64,000 bases of DNA, taken from contig DPJG01000025.1 in the NCBI GenBank assembly GCA_003543135.1, positions 102,501-166,500 on the forward strand, written 5' to 3'. Positions 11,272 to 22,355 of this stretch are shown piece after piece. Positions within the stretch are counted from its first letter, which is position 1. Each line of letters begins with the position of its first letter. The notes beneath the pieces were generated by a model. That model saw nothing but the letters and a program-made list of their open reading frames with translations, was not told the DNA's origin and did no database searches. The position numbers were made by a program, and so were the translations under genes. This DNA is from Rheinheimera sp. GTDB lineage: Bacteria; Pseudomonadota; Gammaproteobacteria; Enterobacterales; Alteromonadaceae.

Positions 11272-11307
11272 AAATCAAAACGGCGTCACCAGACGCCGTT
11301 TTGATTT
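11272..11307 (-). terminator. 16-bp perfect hairpin between lpxA and lpxB
   Basis: Arms 11272-11287 and 11292-11307 pair perfectly over 16 bp with a 4-base loop, core ACGGCGTC. On the minus strand the right half is T-rich (TTTTGATTTG), so it should work as an intrinsic terminator or attenuator that separates lpxA from lpxB-rnhB-dnaE. Confidence 0.75.
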
Positions 11308-11331
11308 CGGGATTGTCATCAGCGTATTCGC

Positions 11332-12102
11332 TTAACGGATAATACCGCGCGGCGATTGCACAATAAAATCAGTAAAAACTTTAATTTCAGGCAATTGCTC
11401 TGCTTTTTCAGCAAGAGCCGCCACAGCGTCATTCACCGTCAGACCCTGACGATACAACACTTTATAAGCGCGTTTTATTTCGAGAATAGCGTCGCTGCTA
11501 AAACCACGGCGTTTTAAACCTTCACTGTTAATCCCATGTGGCACTGCGTGCGAGCCATGGGCCATCACGTAAGGCGGCACGTCTTTGACCACAATAGACC
11601 CCCCACCGATAAAACTGTGGGCGCCAATATGGCAGAACTGATGTACACCACTCATACCGCCGATAATCACCCAATCGCCCACATGCACATGGCCTGCGGT
11701 AGAGGCATTATTGGCAAAAATCACATTGCTGCCAATGACACAATCATGCGCCACATGGGTGTAATTCATAAAGAGGTTATTGCTGCCAATAATGGTGACG
11801 CCTTTATCCTGAATGGTACCTCGGTGCACAGTACAACCTTCACGGAAAATATTGTTGTCGCCAATATGCAGTTCAGTGGGTTCGTTTTTGTATTTTTTGT
11901 CCTGGCAGGCTTCACCAATACTGGTGAACTGAAAAAAATGATTGCCACGACCAATGGTGGAAGGCCCTTTAATCACCACATGGGATTCAAGGATACAATC
12001 GTCGCCCAACGTGACGCCTGCACCAACATAACAAAAAGGCCCAATCCGCACGTTGTGACCAATGCGGGCTCCTGCTTCAATGACAGCGGATGAATGGATC
12101 AT
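11332..12102 (-). CDS. lpxA: Acyl-ACP--UDP-N-acetylglucosamine O-acyltransferase
   Basis: 256 residues. LpxA starts lipid A synthesis by moving an R-3-hydroxyacyl chain from ACP to UDP-GlcNAc. The N-terminal two thirds is a left-handed beta helix with many hexapeptide repeats (IEAGARIGHNVRIGPFC). HVAHDCVIGSN carries the catalytic histidine, and the C-terminus is helical. The start MIHSSAVIEAG at 12102 fits the family; the frame upstream to 12126 would overlap fabZ. It follows fabZ by two bases, so the two are surely co-transcribed. Confidence 0.97.
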   Translation of the reverse strand: MIHSSAVIEAGARIGHNVRIGPFCYVGAGVTLGDDCILESHVVIKGPSTIGRGNHFFQFTSIGEACQDKKYKNEPTELHIGDNNIFREGCTVHRGTIQDKGVTIIGSNNLFMNYTHVAHDCVIGSNVIFANNASTAGHVHVGDWVIIGGMSGVHQFCHIGAHSFIGGGSIVVKDVPPYVMAHGSHAVPHGINSEGLKRRGFSSDAILEIKRAYKVLYRQGLTVNDAVAALAEKAEQLPEIKVFTDFIVQSPRGIIR

Positions 12103-12104
12103 AA

Positions 12105-12557
12105 TCAGAGTTCTCTTCTTGCACACATCAGTTCAGCTGAACAGACAACCTGGCCATCCACTTTGGCTTCACCGTAGAACTTCCACATATTGCGGCGTTC
12201 TTTTAAAAACTTCACTTCCAGCACCAGTTGATCACCAGGCACTACAGGTTTTTTAAAACGGGCTTCATCAATACCGGCAAACAAATACAGTTCGTTTTCA
12301 GCGCGCTCTGACACAGTTTTAAAACCCAGAATACCTGTGGCTTGCGCCATGGCTTCCAGAATGAGCACACCAGGAAAAATCGGGAAACCCGGAAAATGAC
12401 CGGTAAATATAGGTTCATTAATAGAGACGTTTTTAATGGCGGTCAGATATTCGCCCGGCTTGTAATCCAGCACCCGGTCAATTAATAAAAACGGGTAACG
12501 GTGTGGCAACAACGCCATAATTTCCTGAACTTCTAAGCTATTTAATGAATTCGTCAA
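12105..12557 (-). CDS. fabZ: 3-hydroxyacyl-ACP dehydratase FabZ
   Basis: 150 residues, hot-dog fold. It removes water from 3-hydroxyacyl-ACP in type II fatty acid synthesis and competes with LpxA for the same substrate pool. Visible motifs are [14 protein letters not shown] near the N-terminus, and [20 protein letters not shown] with the catalytic histidine and glutamate. The start codon is TTG: TTG ACG AAT, with a GAGG ribosome site 8-9 bases upstream and no ATG at a plausible position. It lies between lpxD and lpxA as in E. coli. Confidence 0.96.
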   Translation of the reverse strand: MTNSLNSLEVQEIMALLPHRYPFLLIDRVLDYKPGEYLTAIKNVSINEPIFTGHFPGFPIFPGVLILEAMAQATGILGFKTVSERAENELYLFAGIDEARFKKPVVPGDQLVLEVKFLKERRNMWKFYGEAKVDGQVVCSAELMCARREL

Positions 12558-12606
12558 AATGAACCTCTGACTGATTAGAACTGAACATAAAACACAAAAC
12601 GCAGTG

Positions 12607-13647
12607 TTATTCTGCGTCTTGTGCTTTTAATTGGGCCAGTTGTTGCTCAACGTCCCGCAGGCGTTGATACATCTGGTCAAGCTGGCGATAACGGGCGTTG
12701 TTTTTCCGCCACTCCAGATTCGGACTGGCCGGTACGCCGGAGGAATAAATTCCTTTTTCGGTAATGCCTTTGGTGATCATCGACATACCGGTGATCTGCA
12801 CCCCATCACAAATCTCAATATGACCTGTAATAGCGCAGGCGCCACCAATAATACAATAACGGCCAATTTTGGTGCTGCCAGCCACCACAGTACAACCGGC
12901 AATGGCAGTATGGTCACCTATCTGGGCGTTATGGGCTATTTGTACCTGGTTATCAATAATACAATTGTAGCCAATGATGGTATCTGCCATAGCACCACGG
13001 TCGATCGTGGTATTGGCACCAATTTCGGTGTCGTTGCCAATCACTACGCCACCCACTTGTGGGATTTTTAACCACTGACCACGTTCGTTGGCAAACCCAA
13101 AACCGTCGGCACCAATCACAGCACCACTATGCACAATACAGCCTTCGCCGATTTTTACACCGTGATAAAGCGTCACTTTGGGCCAGATTTTAGTGCCGGC
13201 GCCAATGACAGTGCCTTCACCAATAAAACAGCCGGCGCCTATCTGCACATTGTCACCAATCTCAGCGTTTTTGCTGATCACAGCATAGGCACCAATCTGT
13301 GCACTGGCGGCAACCTGAGCTGATGGGTCAATCAAGGCTGTGGCATGCATACCAGTGGCTACCGCAGGTGTGGTATCCAGCAACTGCGCTACTTTGGCAA
13401 AAGCCACATAGGGGTCTTTCACCACTAAAGCGTTGACCGGACAAAATTCCAGATCTTCGTCTTTAATCAGCACGGCGCTGGCTGTGCTTTGCTGCAGAAA
13501 CTTGCGGTATTTGCTATTGGCGAGAAAACTGATATGACCAGTACTGGCTTCTTCAAGTGTGGCAACGGCGCTGATCATCGCAGCGCCGTCTCCATGCAGC
13601 TGAGCGCCAAGTTGCTCAGCCAGCTCTGTCAAACTGTAGTCCGACAT
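12607..13647 (-). CDS. lpxD: UDP-3-O-(3-hydroxyacyl)glucosamine N-acyltransferase
   Basis: 346 residues. LpxD adds the second acyl chain in lipid A synthesis. An N-terminal uridine-binding domain ([15 protein letters not shown]) is followed by a long hexapeptide left-handed beta helix (about residues 100-300) and a C-terminal helix ending in a Gln-rich tail. [13 protein letters not shown] holds the catalytic histidine region. Its ATG shares one base with the skp stop codon, which implies coupled translation. Position between skp and fabZ is the conserved one. Confidence 0.97.
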   Translation of the reverse strand: MSDYSLTELAEQLGAQLHGDGAAMISAVATLEEASTGHISFLANSKYRKFLQQSTASAVLIKDEDLEFCPVNALVVKDPYVAFAKVAQLLDTTPAVATGMHATALIDPSAQVAASAQIGAYAVISKNAEIGDNVQIGAGCFIGEGTVIGAGTKIWPKVTLYHGVKIGEGCIVHSGAVIGADGFGFANERGQWLKIPQVGGVVIGNDTEIGANTTIDRGAMADTIIGYNCIIDNQVQIAHNAQIGDHTAIAGCTVVAGSTKIGRYCIIGGACAITGHIEICDGVQITGMSMITKGITEKGIYSSGVPASPNLEWRKNNARYRQLDQMYQRLRDVEQQLAQLKAQDAE

Positions 13648-14162
13648 TATTTCGCTTTACTGACCTGAGCAACCACAGCAGAAGAAATATCGTACTCTGG
13701 TTTGGCATACACTGCAGCTTCAGCGTTCAGGATCACGTCGTATTGTTCTTTAGCAGCAATAGCGTCGATAGCGGTTTTTACCAGACCCATTAACTTATTA
13801 CGTTCTTCGTTCTCACGCTGACGGTAAGATTCTTCTAAAGAACGGGCCATTGGCTCATACTGCTGCTGTTGTTTTTCCATGGTCGCCTGCAGTTCTTTTT
13901 TCTGCGCTTCGCTCATGGTTGAACCATCACGCTTATATTTTTCAATATTAAACTTCAGGTCACTTTCCAGCTTTTGCATTTCAGCAAACTTGGCACCAAA
14001 TTCAGTTTTTAAAGTTTCCTGAACTTTTGCCGCTTGTGGCAGCTGAGAGAACACTGCGCGCACGTTGACAAAACCGACTTTCATTTCTTTTGCAGATACA
14101 GCACCAGCCATCAGAACGCTGGCCAGTAATACTGCTGTTTTGGTAAAGCTTGGCTTAAACAT
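13647..14162 (-). CDS. skp: Periplasmic chaperone Skp/OmpH
   Basis: 171 residues, with a signal peptide (residues 1-24, cleavage after AVSA). Skp is a trimeric jellyfish-shaped chaperone that carries unfolded outer-membrane proteins to the BAM complex. After KVGFVNVRAVFSQLPQA comes a long charged, Gln- and Lys-rich coiled-coil hairpin (about residues 45-130) that makes the tentacles, then a closing beta strand. AAGGAC lies just before ATG 14162. It sits directly after bamA, matching its job. Confidence 0.93.
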   Translation of the reverse strand: MFKPSFTKTAVLLASVLMAGAVSAKEMKVGFVNVRAVFSQLPQAAKVQETLKTEFGAKFAEMQKLESDLKFNIEKYKRDGSTMSEAQKKELQATMEKQQQQYEPMARSLEESYRQRENEERNKLMGLVKTAIDAIAAKEQYDVILNAEAAVYAKPEYDISSAVVAQVSKAK

Positions 14163-14188
14163 AATGTCCTTTTACCTCAAAATAATAC

Positions 14189-16681
14189 TTAAAACGTTGT
14201 GCCGATATTAAAGCTGAAGTTTTCCTGCTCGTCGCCATCATATTTTTTGATAATTTTGGCAAGGCTGAAAGTCAGAGGGCCCATTGGCGAAATCCACTGT
14301 ACAGTTACACCCGCAGAGACCCGAATCATACCCGCATCTGAATAATCCAGCAAACCTGTTTGCAGATAATTTGGATCCTGATATTGGGTTAATTTGGCGT
14401 ATCTGTTGATGTCAAATTCAGTGTCCCATACGTTACCTGCATCCACAAATAAACTGGTACGGATAGAGTTGGCATAATCTTCTTTGACCAGCGGTGTTGG
14501 TGTGATCAGCTCAAGGGTAGCAATCGCCTGAGCATTACCACCAAATGAACGTTGTGACACGCTATAACTGTCAAAATCCGGTGATGTCGGCAGAGAAGCC
14601 ACTGCACCTACTGTGTAAGGATCCGGTAAGCCCGGGATTCTGTTCACAAAACGGTAGACGGCGCGCGGACCTATCACACGGTTTTCAAAACCACGGAAGT
14701 TCTGACCACCGGCGTAGAAGTTGTCGTTAAAGGGTAAGGTATGGTCGTAACCGTCCTTACTGCCATAACCATTGCCATAACCCAGCTCCAGCTTGCTTAA
14801 GAAAGACCAGCTATGGTCGTTACTGAGCGGAATATAATTGGCCGCTTCAAAAGCAGTTTTGAAATATTGCAAATCTGAGTTTGGCGTGGTGATTTTGCCA
14901 CTGAGAGCCAATCTCAGACCATCAGTTGGGAAAGTACCGCGGTTTAACGTACTGCGAACCCAGCTGATCGCCAGATCGTAGTTGGTAAACTCATAAGAAT
15001 CGTCCGGTTTAGACGGGTCCAGCAACATAGCGCGGAAGTGGCGTAACTGGTCAAATTCCTGGATATAGCTCAGGTCGTTCACACTGATGTTGGTACCAAA
15101 ATTTAACCTGCTGTATTCATTCACCGGGTAACCAAAGCTGACACCAGCGCCATAACTCTTCTGGTTATAAGCCTCAAGACCGGCTTTGCTACCGTCAAAA
15201 TCGGAATAAAACACCGAACCACCGAGGCTGATGCCATCAAGCGTAAAATACGGGTCTGTGTAGCTCAGATTGATCGACTTCTGGTATTTGTTGGTATTAA
15301 AACTGATACCGGCAGAATTACCTGTACCCAAGAAGCTTTGTTGTTCCACACCAAGCTGGAACGCCAGGCCCTGGTAACTACCAAATGACACACCGGCGTT
15401 AAAGCTGCCTGAGGGCCGCTCTTTAATGGTGAAAGTCACATCCACTTTGTCATCTGAACCCGGCACATCTTTGGTTTCAAATTCTACTTTTTCGATATAA
15501 GGCAGACGTTGCACCCAAAGCTTTGAACTTTCCAGCGTGTCATTGGACAGCCAGGCGCCTTCCATTTGCCGGATTTCACGACGAATGACTTCATCTTTGG
15601 TCGAGGCATTGCCTTTGACCGAAATACGGTTCACATAAACCCGCTTGCCTGGATCGACGTTGATGGTTAACGCCACTTCTTTAGTGTCGTCATTAATATT
15701 GGTACTGGTGCGCACTTTTGAGTTGGCATAACCAAAACTGGCCAGTACCTTGGCAATACTTTCTTCGGTATAAGTCACCAGAGCGCCGTTATACAACTGA
15801 CCACTTTTCAGTGGCAGCAGCGCTTTGATAAATTCATCCTGACCAATCAGATCACCGACAAAATCGACGCCGGTGATGGTGTATTGTTCACCCTCTTTCA
15901 CTTGCAAGGTGACATAAACCGATTCTTTATCCGGGCTTACAGCAACCGTATTGGCTTCGATATCAAAACGCAGGTAACCACGATCCAGATAAAAACTGCG
16001 GATTTTTTCCAGATCGCCTTTTAAGGTTTCTTTCTGGTAACGGTCAGACGACATAAAACGCCACCAGGGTAAGTCCACCAGCGACTCGGTATTTTTCAGG
16101 ATGTCTTTATCAGAAAACAGTTCGTTACCGACGATATTGATTTGGCGGACTGACGCAGCATCACCTTCCTTAAATTCCAGTTTCAGGTTTACCCTGTTAC
16201 GAGGCAGATAGGTCAGTTTGATATCAACTTTGGCGTTATATTTACCCACGCCGTGATAAAACTCAGTTAAACCGTTTTCAATTTCACGGATCAGGGTTTT
16301 ATCCAGCTGTTCGCCCACAATAATTTTCTGGTTGGTCAGGCTGTCGTTTAGCTGCTCTTCTTTAATGTCTTTGTTGCCATCAAATTCAATGGCGTTGATA
16401 GTCGGACGTTCTTTTACCCGGTAAATGACGGTTTGACCGTCACGGTACACCGAAATTTCGTCAAAATGGCCGGCAGCATATAACGACTTTACGCCTTTAG
16501 ACAGCGCGTAATCTGACACTGTATCGCCGATATTAAATGGCAGGTTATTCAGGGCCGCGCCTAATGCCACGCGTTGTAAGCCTTCTACCTGAATGTCTTT
16601 TACCGTAAATGATTGTTCAGCGAGCACCGAGTTGCTGGCAGAGGCCAGCAACATCGCAGCTACTAATCGTTTAATTGTCAT
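14189..16681 (-). CDS. bamA: Outer membrane protein assembly factor BamA
   Basis: 830 residues; the central Omp85 protein that inserts beta barrels into the outer membrane. A signal peptide (residues 1-21, ending VLA) is followed by five POTRA domains (about 22-420; FTVKDIQVEGLQRVALGAAL opens the first), and a 16-strand barrel with the conserved VRG/I-type segment near GQNFRGFENR and a terminal phenylalanine. It lies between rseP and skp, and envelope-stress sigma-E regulation is common for this segment in relatives, though no such promoter was recognised here. Confidence 0.97.
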   Translation of the reverse strand: MTIKRLVAAMLLASASNSVLAEQSFTVKDIQVEGLQRVALGAALNNLPFNIGDTVSDYALSKGVKSLYAAGHFDEISVYRDGQTVIYRVKERPTINAIEFDGNKDIKEEQLNDSLTNQKIIVGEQLDKTLIREIENGLTEFYHGVGKYNAKVDIKLTYLPRNRVNLKLEFKEGDAASVRQINIVGNELFSDKDILKNTESLVDLPWWRFMSSDRYQKETLKGDLEKIRSFYLDRGYLRFDIEANTVAVSPDKESVYVTLQVKEGEQYTITGVDFVGDLIGQDEFIKALLPLKSGQLYNGALVTYTEESIAKVLASFGYANSKVRTSTNINDDTKEVALTINVDPGKRVYVNRISVKGNASTKDEVIRREIRQMEGAWLSNDTLESSKLWVQRLPYIEKVEFETKDVPGSDDKVDVTFTIKERPSGSFNAGVSFGSYQGLAFQLGVEQQSFLGTGNSAGISFNTNKYQKSINLSYTDPYFTLDGISLGGSVFYSDFDGSKAGLEAYNQKSYGAGVSFGYPVNEYSRLNFGTNISVNDLSYIQEFDQLRHFRAMLLDPSKPDDSYEFTNYDLAISWVRSTLNRGTFPTDGLRLALSGKITTPNSDLQYFKTAFEAANYIPLSNDHSWSFLSKLELGYGNGYGSKDGYDHTLPFNDNFYAGGQNFRGFENRVIGPRAVYRFVNRIPGLPDPYTVGAVASLPTSPDFDSYSVSQRSFGGNAQAIATLELITPTPLVKEDYANSIRTSLFVDAGNVWDTEFDINRYAKLTQYQDPNYLQTGLLDYSDAGMIRVSAGVTVQWISPMGPLTFSLAKIIKKYDGDEQENFSFNIGTTF

Positions 16682-16708
16682 TGTTTTGGACTACTTATGA
16701 TTAGTTTA

Positions 16709-18064
16709 TTACAAACGAGAAATATCGTTGAGCAGCGCAATTCCCATTAACATCAGCAGAACGAAGGCTCCGATTTTAAAACCTGTCTCCTGCGCTTTCT
16801 CAGAGACCGGCCTGCCGGTGAGAAGTTCCACCACAAGATACATTAAATGGCCGCCATCCAAAATAGGCAGCGGCAGTAAATTTACCACCCCAAGGTTCAC
16901 ACTGATGAGTGCCAGGAAAGATAAAAATGCAATAAAACCAAGGTCGGCGCTGTTACCTGCCCCCTGAGCAATCGAGATAGGCCCGCTTAAATGCTTCACC
17001 GACACATCGCCAAACAGCAGTTTTTCTACCATCGAAAAGCTCAGCCGTATCAATTGCCATGTGCGCACCACACCTTGCCATACCGCATCGACCGGGCCAT
17101 AACGCTGTTCAAAAAACATTGAATCTTCAAGCGGCTGCACCTTAGGTGCTACTCCTAAAAAGCCCTGATGAAAGCCATCACTGGTTTCACGGCTCTCTGG
17201 TGTCACCTCAAGCTCGAGCATACTGCCATCGCGCTCAATCAGCATAGGCACAGCTTTACCCGGGTTATTCTGGATAATCTGTACCAGCTCGTTCCAGTTT
17301 TTTAACCGCACTGCAGCTGCGGCAATAAACTTATCGCCTGGCTGTAAACCGGCTTTGGCAGCCGCTGAGTTTTCAGATAAGTTGCCTACTTCCAACAGCG
17401 GCACCGCTTGTTTTGGCATCAGCCCCAGGCTTTGGAAAATAGAATCTTTATCAGGGTTAAACTGCCACTGGGTTAAATCCAGCTGATACTCACTGCGGCT
17501 GTCACTATCAAGCGGCTTGACGGTGACAGTCACCGCATCATGGCCAATCTGACCAATCAGCATCAGGCTCACCGCCTGCCAGTCGCGCACTTCTTCATCG
17601 TTAATAGCCACAATTTGCTGGTTGGCAGGCAACTGCGCCGCCGCAGCAATCGAGTTAGGCGTCACATCGGCTACCACAGGTTTTAACGTCGGCACCCCAA
17701 TGATATACATCAGTGCCAGCACCAGAATGGCAAAAATAAAGTTGGCCATAGGACCGGCAGCAATAACAGCCATGCGCTGCAGCACTGTTTTATTGTTAAA
17801 GGCTAAATCTGAAAACTCCGGTAATACTGGGTCGATCCGCTCGTCGAGCATCCGCACATAACCGCCAAGCGGAATGGCCGCTACCACAAATTCTGTACCC
17901 TGTTTATCACGCCAGCTGTACAGAGTTTTGCCAAAACCTATCGAAAACTTTTTCACCAGAATGCCGTTTTTGCGCGCCACCCAGAAATGGCCAAATTCGT
18001 GCACTGTCACCAGCAAACCCAACGCCACCACAAAAGCAAATAAATTCCAGATAAAATCAGTCAC
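16709..18064 (-). CDS. rseP: Sigma-E regulator site-2 protease RseP
   Basis: 451 residues, an inner-membrane zinc metalloprotease of the M50 family. It makes the second cut in anti-sigma factor RseA and also clears signal peptides. The zinc motif HEFGH is at residues 22-26 in the first membrane helix; two periplasmic PDZ domains occupy about 115-310; the third ligand is in [12 protein letters not shown] near residue 400. The start codon is GTG, which overlaps the dxr stop as GTGA, so the pair is translationally coupled. Confidence 0.96.
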   Translation of the reverse strand: MTDFIWNLFAFVVALGLLVTVHEFGHFWVARKNGILVKKFSIGFGKTLYSWRDKQGTEFVVAAIPLGGYVRMLDERIDPVLPEFSDLAFNNKTVLQRMAVIAAGPMANFIFAILVLALMYIIGVPTLKPVVADVTPNSIAAAAQLPANQQIVAINDEEVRDWQAVSLMLIGQIGHDAVTVTVKPLDSDSRSEYQLDLTQWQFNPDKDSIFQSLGLMPKQAVPLLEVGNLSENSAAAKAGLQPGDKFIAAAAVRLKNWNELVQIIQNNPGKAVPMLIERDGSMLELEVTPESRETSDGFHQGFLGVAPKVQPLEDSMFFEQRYGPVDAVWQGVVRTWQLIRLSFSMVEKLLFGDVSVKHLSGPISIAQGAGNSADLGFIAFLSFLALISVNLGVVNLLPLPILDGGHLMYLVVELLTGRPVSEKAQETGFKIGAFVLLMLMGIALLNDISRL

Positions 18065-19260
18065 GACGATAAACTCCCAAGCTCAGTGCTGGTAAAACGA
18101 CGGGCTTCCTGATCAAGCGCCAGAATATCTTCAAGCGACAGCGCGCTGTGGCCGGCAAATCGGCCAAGTGCTCTGGCATTCAACCGCGCAATGTCGGTAA
18201 AACGAACTTGCCCCTGCAAAAATGCTTCAACCGCAATTTCGTTGGCGGCGTTCAGTGCAGTTGTTGCGCCCTGCCCATGGCGGCAGGCATCGATGGCCAG
18301 CTGCAAACAGGGGTAACGTGCCGGATCGGGTTGAGTAAAAGTAAAATCAGCCACTTCAAAAAAATTCAGCGGTTTTACCTTGCTGGCAATACGCTCAGGG
18401 AAGGCTAAAGCATGGGCAATAGGGGTGCGCATATCTGGATTACCCAGCTGCGCCAGCACAGAGCCGTCACTGTATTGCACCATCGAATGGATAATACTTT
18501 GTGGATGGATCACCACCTGAATATCGTCGGCACTGCAGTTAAATAACCAGCGGGCTTCGATAAATTCCAGGCCTTTATTCATCATAGTGGCGCTGTCGAC
18601 CGAAATTTTCCGGCCCATACTCCAGTTCGGATGAGCAACAGCCTGCGCCGGTGTAATGGCGTCAAAGTCAGTCAGCGGCGTTTGCCGGAACGGACCACCA
18701 CTGCCAGTCAGCAGAATTTTGGCAATACCGGCAGCGGCTAAATTACTCTGATAACAGCTGCGCTGAATAGCTGCAGGCAGACACTGGAAAATGGCGTTAT
18801 GTTCACTGTCGATTGGCAGCAAGGTGGCCTGATGTTGTTTCACGGCGTTAATAAACAACTCACCGCTCATCACCAGCGCTTCTTTATTGGCCAGCAGCAC
18901 TGTTTTACCCTGCTTCACTGCGGCAAGCGTCGGCAATAAACCGGCAGCCCCCACAATAGCGGCCATCACAATATCGGTCTGGACATGCGCTGCCAGATCG
19001 GCAAAAGCCTGTGCCCCATAGAGCACCTGAGTTAAGCTGCCAGCAGCTTTGAGTTGTTGCTGTAATGCTGCTGCATCCGTCGCATCCAGCACTGCGGCAT
19101 ACTGCGGCTTAAACTGCAGACACTGTTGCAATAATTTATCAATCTGCCGCCCGGCGGTCAGCGCAAATACGGCAAAACGTTCCGGATGCTGCGCTATCAC
19201 ATCTAAGGTGCTGCAGCCAATAGAACCGGTCGAACCTAAAATGACTACCTGACGCGACAT
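18061..19260 (-). CDS. dxr: 1-deoxy-D-xylulose-5-phosphate reductoisomerase
   Basis: 399 residues. It converts DXP to 2-C-methylerythritol 4-phosphate with NADPH in the non-mevalonate isoprenoid pathway. The N-terminal NADPH motif is [14 protein letters not shown], followed by [12 protein letters not shown] and the metal-binding [14 protein letters not shown]. Here dxr lies between cdsA and rseP, unlike E. coli, where it lies between frr and uppS; the order seen here is that of Pseudomonas and many other gammaproteobacteria. The ATG overlaps the cdsA stop by one base. Confidence 0.97.
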   Translation of the reverse strand: MSRQVVILGSTGSIGCSTLDVIAQHPERFAVFALTAGRQIDKLLQQCLQFKPQYAAVLDATDAAALQQQLKAAGSLTQVLYGAQAFADLAAHVQTDIVMAAIVGAAGLLPTLAAVKQGKTVLLANKEALVMSGELFINAVKQHQATLLPIDSEHNAIFQCLPAAIQRSCYQSNLAAAGIAKILLTGSGGPFRQTPLTDFDAITPAQAVAHPNWSMGRKISVDSATMMNKGLEFIEARWLFNCSADDIQVVIHPQSIIHSMVQYSDGSVLAQLGNPDMRTPIAHALAFPERIASKVKPLNFFEVADFTFTQPDPARYPCLQLAIDACRHGQGATTALNAANEIAVEAFLQGQVRFTDIARLNARALGRFAGHSALSLEDILALDQEARRFTSTELGSLSS

Positions 19261-20120
19261 TAAAACCGACCTAATAAAGCAACAAAAAGCGCAAACAAAG
19301 GTGCCGTTGCCGTCAGACTGTCAATGCGGTCCAGAATGCCACCATGACCCGGGAAAATACTGCCGCTGTCCTTGAGGCCCGCCACCCTTTTAAACATACT
19401 TTCGGATAAATCGCCAAACACCGACAGTAAAGTTAATAACAAGGCAGCCAGATACCAGTACAGTACACCTTCCGGCCATTGCATGGTGGCAGCCACTGCA
19501 GTGACAAACAGCATCACAAAAGTCAGCCCACCCAGCATGCCTTCCAGCGTTTTACCCGGGCTCACGTCCGGCATCAGTTTGCGTTTACCAAAAGGTTTGC
19601 CCACCACATAACCGCCAACATCGGCCGCCCAGACCAAACCTAACAAGGCGAAAATCAGCCAGGCACCGGTAAAGGTTGATTGTTCGTAGTTCACATGACG
19701 CAGCAGCCATAAAGCGGCAAAGCTGGGCACTAACGTCAGCCAGCCCATCAAGGCTTTCAGCAATTTATTGTGTTGCCATACATTTTTGCTGCGACTAAAA
19801 CTCAGCACCAGCAACACCGCCAGCAACCACCAGCCGATTCCGGTCCAGAGCAGCGCCTGTGCCGCACCATTGCTTTGCACAGGCCAGTACAGGTTCAGGG
19901 GCAAGGCCTGATAACAAATCAGATACCAAAGCGCCGAGCCAAACGCAAAACTGCTTTTATGCACCAGGCTACTCCAGCCACAAAAAGCCGCCCATTCCCA
20001 GGCGGCAATCACAAAAGCTGCGCCCAGAAACAGCGCAAAGCCAACAGGTGGCAAATAAAACACTGCACAAAGCGCCAGCGGCGCCAGGATCAGTGCTGTG
20101 ATCAGACGTTGTTTAAACAA
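19260..20120 (-). CDS. cdsA: Phosphatidate cytidylyltransferase
   Basis: 286 residues, a polytopic inner-membrane enzyme making CDP-diacylglycerol from CTP and phosphatidate, the branch point for phospholipids. Several hydrophobic helices are evident. The family signature appears as [14 protein letters not shown] (about residue 185) and, at the C-terminus, [20 protein letters not shown] with metal-binding aspartates. The start is TTG at 20120: an AAGGAC ribosome site inside the end of uppS lies seven bases upstream and no better ATG exists. Confidence 0.95.
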   Translation of the reverse strand: MFKQRLITALILAPLALCAVFYLPPVGFALFLGAAFVIAAWEWAAFCGWSSLVHKSSFAFGSALWYLICYQALPLNLYWPVQSNGAAQALLWTGIGWWLLAVLLVLSFSRSKNVWQHNKLLKALMGWLTLVPSFAALWLLRHVNYEQSTFTGAWLIFALLGLVWAADVGGYVVGKPFGKRKLMPDVSPGKTLEGMLGGLTFVMLFVTAVAATMQWPEGVLYWYLAALLLTLLSVFGDLSESMFKRVAGLKDSGSIFPGHGGILDRIDSLTATAPLFALFVALLGRF

Positions 20121-20122
20121 AC

Positions 20123-20893
20123 TTATTGTCCTTCTGTGGAGCCTGCCGCCAGCTCACGGATTTGTGCGCCGGTGCAGCCAAAACGGCGCTCACGGCGGAC
20201 AAAACTGGCAATAGCATCAGCAAACACCTGGTCGTCAAAATCCGGCCACAAGGTGTCAAGAAAACATAATTCGGCATAAGCGGCCTGCCACAACAAAAAG
20301 TTGCTGATGCGGATGTCGCCGCCGGTGCGGATCATTAAATCAAGTTCAGGCTGGTCGTGCATCTGAATATGCTGACTCAGCAGTTGTTCGGTAATATCAG
20401 CAGCTTTTAAGGTGCCACTCTCAACCTGTTGCGCCAGCTGCTGCGCCGCATTGGCAATATCCCAGCGCCCGCCATAATTGGCCGCCACATTCAGCGTTAA
20501 ACCTGTGTTGCCGGCAGTCAGCGCCTGGGCTTTGGCAATACTTTCTTGCAATCCCGGGCTAAAGCGCGACAAGTCACCAATAATATTCAGCCGCACCTGA
20601 TTTTTGTGCAGCACTTTGACTTCCTGCTGCAGCACAAATAAAAATAACTGCATCAGACTGGAGACTTCATCTTCAGGACGGCGCCAGTTTTCACTGGAAA
20701 ATGCAAATAACGTCAGCGAAGGAATGCCTAATTTACGGCAAAAACTCACGGCTTTACGTACAGCGTCAACGCCCTTTTTATGGCCCCAGACCCGCGGTTT
20801 TCCCTGGCGCTCGGCCCAGCGGCCGTTACCATCCATAATAATTCCGACATGTTGTGGCAAAGCGCTGTTAAACGCTTGTGTCTCTTCTGTCAT
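20123..20893 (-). CDS. uppS: Undecaprenyl diphosphate synthase
   Basis: 256 residues, cis-prenyltransferase. It extends farnesyl diphosphate with eight isopentenyl units to give the C55 carrier for peptidoglycan and O-antigen. [20 protein letters not shown] (catalytic Asp about residue 21) and [24 protein letters not shown] are the two family signatures. The ATG at 20893 has AGG at a good distance; the TTG just upstream is not needed. It follows the terminator after frr, so the uppS-cdsA-dxr-rseP run probably starts from a promoter near 20.95 kb or by read-through. Confidence 0.97.
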   Translation of the reverse strand: MTEETQAFNSALPQHVGIIMDGNGRWAERQGKPRVWGHKKGVDAVRKAVSFCRKLGIPSLTLFAFSSENWRRPEDEVSSLMQLFLFVLQQEVKVLHKNQVRLNIIGDLSRFSPGLQESIAKAQALTAGNTGLTLNVAANYGGRWDIANAAQQLAQQVESGTLKAADITEQLLSQHIQMHDQPELDLMIRTGGDIRISNFLLWQAAYAELCFLDTLWPDFDDQVFADAIASFVRRERRFGCTGAQIRELAAGSTEGQ

Positions 20894-20937
20894 CAATGCC
20901 TGCCAAATCTGCTGTTATAAATAATTTACCCGAACAA

Positions 20938-20970
20938 AAAAGCGCCGCGAAGTGGAGCTGCACGGCGCTT
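20938..20970 (-). terminator. Intrinsic terminator after frr
   Basis: Stem of 8 bp with AGCGCCG / CGGCGCT arms (20940-20947 and 20963-20970), a 15-base loop, then a run of six T on the minus strand. It lies between frr and uppS. Confidence 0.8.
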
Positions 20971-20993
20971 TGTTTACAAAGCAATGGCTGGAA

Positions 20994-21551
20994 TTAAACT
21001 TCCATTAATTCTTTTTCTTTGGCTGCCAGTACTTCGTCGACTTTTTTTACCCATACGTCGGTGATTTTCTGAATTTCTTCAGCAGCACGACGTTCATCAT
21101 CTTCACTGATTTCTTTTTCTTTTAACAGCGCTTTTAAATCAGCGTTGGCGTCACGGCGAATGTTACGCACTGCAACACGGGCACCTTCAGCTTCACCACG
21201 CACAACTTTGACCAGGTCGCGACGACGTTCTTCGGTCAGCGGTGGCAATGGCACACGAATAGAAGTACCGGCACCAATTGGGTTTAAACCAAGGTCTGAT
21301 TGCAGAATGGCTTTTTCTACCGCCTGGATCATTGAACGGTCAAATACAGTGATCATCAGAGTGCGGGCATCTTCAGAAGACACGTTGGCAACCTGACGCA
21401 GTGGTGTGTCAGCACCATAATAAGACACCGAAATACCATCAAGCAGGCTTGGATGGGCGCGGCCGGTACGGATTTTAGATAATTGGTTTTTCAGCGCTTC
21501 CACGCTTTTTTCCATCCGGACTTTACTGTCTTTTAAAATATCGTTAATCAC
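20994..21551 (-). CDS. frr: Ribosome recycling factor
   Basis: 185 residues, exactly the E. coli length when started at GTG 21551 ([20 protein letters not shown]). An AAGGAAG ribosome site lies upstream of that GTG, while the longer frame to 21581 adds ten residues absent from the family. RRF splits post-termination ribosomes together with EF-G. The core signatures [16 protein letters not shown] and [15 protein letters not shown] are present. It follows pyrH in the conserved rpsB-tsf-pyrH-frr order. Confidence 0.97.
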   Translation of the reverse strand: MINDILKDSKVRMEKSVEALKNQLSKIRTGRAHPSLLDGISVSYYGADTPLRQVANVSSEDARTLMITVFDRSMIQAVEKAILQSDLGLNPIGAGTSIRVPLPPLTEERRRDLVKVVRGEAEGARVAVRNIRRDANADLKALLKEKEISEDDERRAAEEIQKITDVWVKKVDEVLAAKEKELMEV

Positions 21552-21614
21552 CTGATTCTTCCTTTGTGTTGTAAAGGGCACAGCGAACCGTGCCCGGGCA
21601 GGATGGCGGCTAGT

Positions 21615-22355
21615 TTACTGCAAATTTTCGGCGTGGTCGATTACCGTGCCTTCGCTCTCGCCCATAATGACGCGTTTTAACGCACCAGGCTTATTCATAT
21701 TAAACACGCGGATTTGCATATTGTGATCACGTGCCAGTGTAAATGCGGCTAAGTCCATCACTTTCAGTTCTTTATCCAGCACTTCGTCATAAGTCAGCTG
21801 ACTGTATAAAGTGGCTGCAGGGTCTTTCACCGGGTCTGCTGAATATACACCGTCAACTTTGGTGGCTTTTAAAACACAGTCGGCTTCAATTTCAATACCA
21901 CGTAAGCAAGCGGCTGAATCTGTTGTAAAAAATGGGTTACCTGTGCCGGCAGAAAAAATAACCACCCGGCCAGATTTGAGTAAGCTGATGGCTTCTGCCC
22001 AGCTGTAGTTGTCACACACGCCGTTTAGTGGGAAAGCACTCATCAGACGGGCGTTGACAAAAGCACGGTGCAGCGCGTCGCGCATCGCCAGACCGTTCAT
22101 CACAGTAGCCAGCATCCCCATGTGGTCACCAACAACGCGGTTCATGCCAGCTTTGGCCAGACCTTCACCACGGAAAATATTGCCACCGCCAATCACAATA
22201 CCAACCTGCACACCCAATTCAACCAGCTCTTTAATTTCCTGTGCCATGCGGTCTAATACTTTGGGGTCGATACCAAAGCCTTCATCCCCCATCAGGGCTT
22301 CACCGCTCAGTTTTAATAAAATTCTTCTGTAGGTTGGTTTTGGACTTGTGCTCAT
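21615..22355 (-). CDS. pyrH: Uridylate kinase
   Basis: 246 residues, amino-acid-kinase fold. It phosphorylates UMP to UDP in pyrimidine nucleotide synthesis. [15 protein letters not shown] opens the protein and [15 protein letters not shown] and [16 protein letters not shown] follow. The start [11 protein letters not shown] at 22355 matches relatives and has GGGGAT six bases upstream. An in-frame ATG at 22397 with its own AAGGA would add 14 residues and cannot be fully excluded. A strong terminator separates it from tsf. Confidence 0.96.
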   Translation of the reverse strand: MSTSPKPTYRRILLKLSGEALMGDEGFGIDPKVLDRMAQEIKELVELGVQVGIVIGGGNIFRGEGLAKAGMNRVVGDHMGMLATVMNGLAMRDALHRAFVNARLMSAFPLNGVCDNYSWAEAISLLKSGRVVIFSAGTGNPFFTTDSAACLRGIEIEADCVLKATKVDGVYSADPVKDPAATLYSQLTYDEVLDKELKVMDLAAFTLARDHNMQIRVFNMNKPGALKRVIMGESEGTVIDHAENLQ

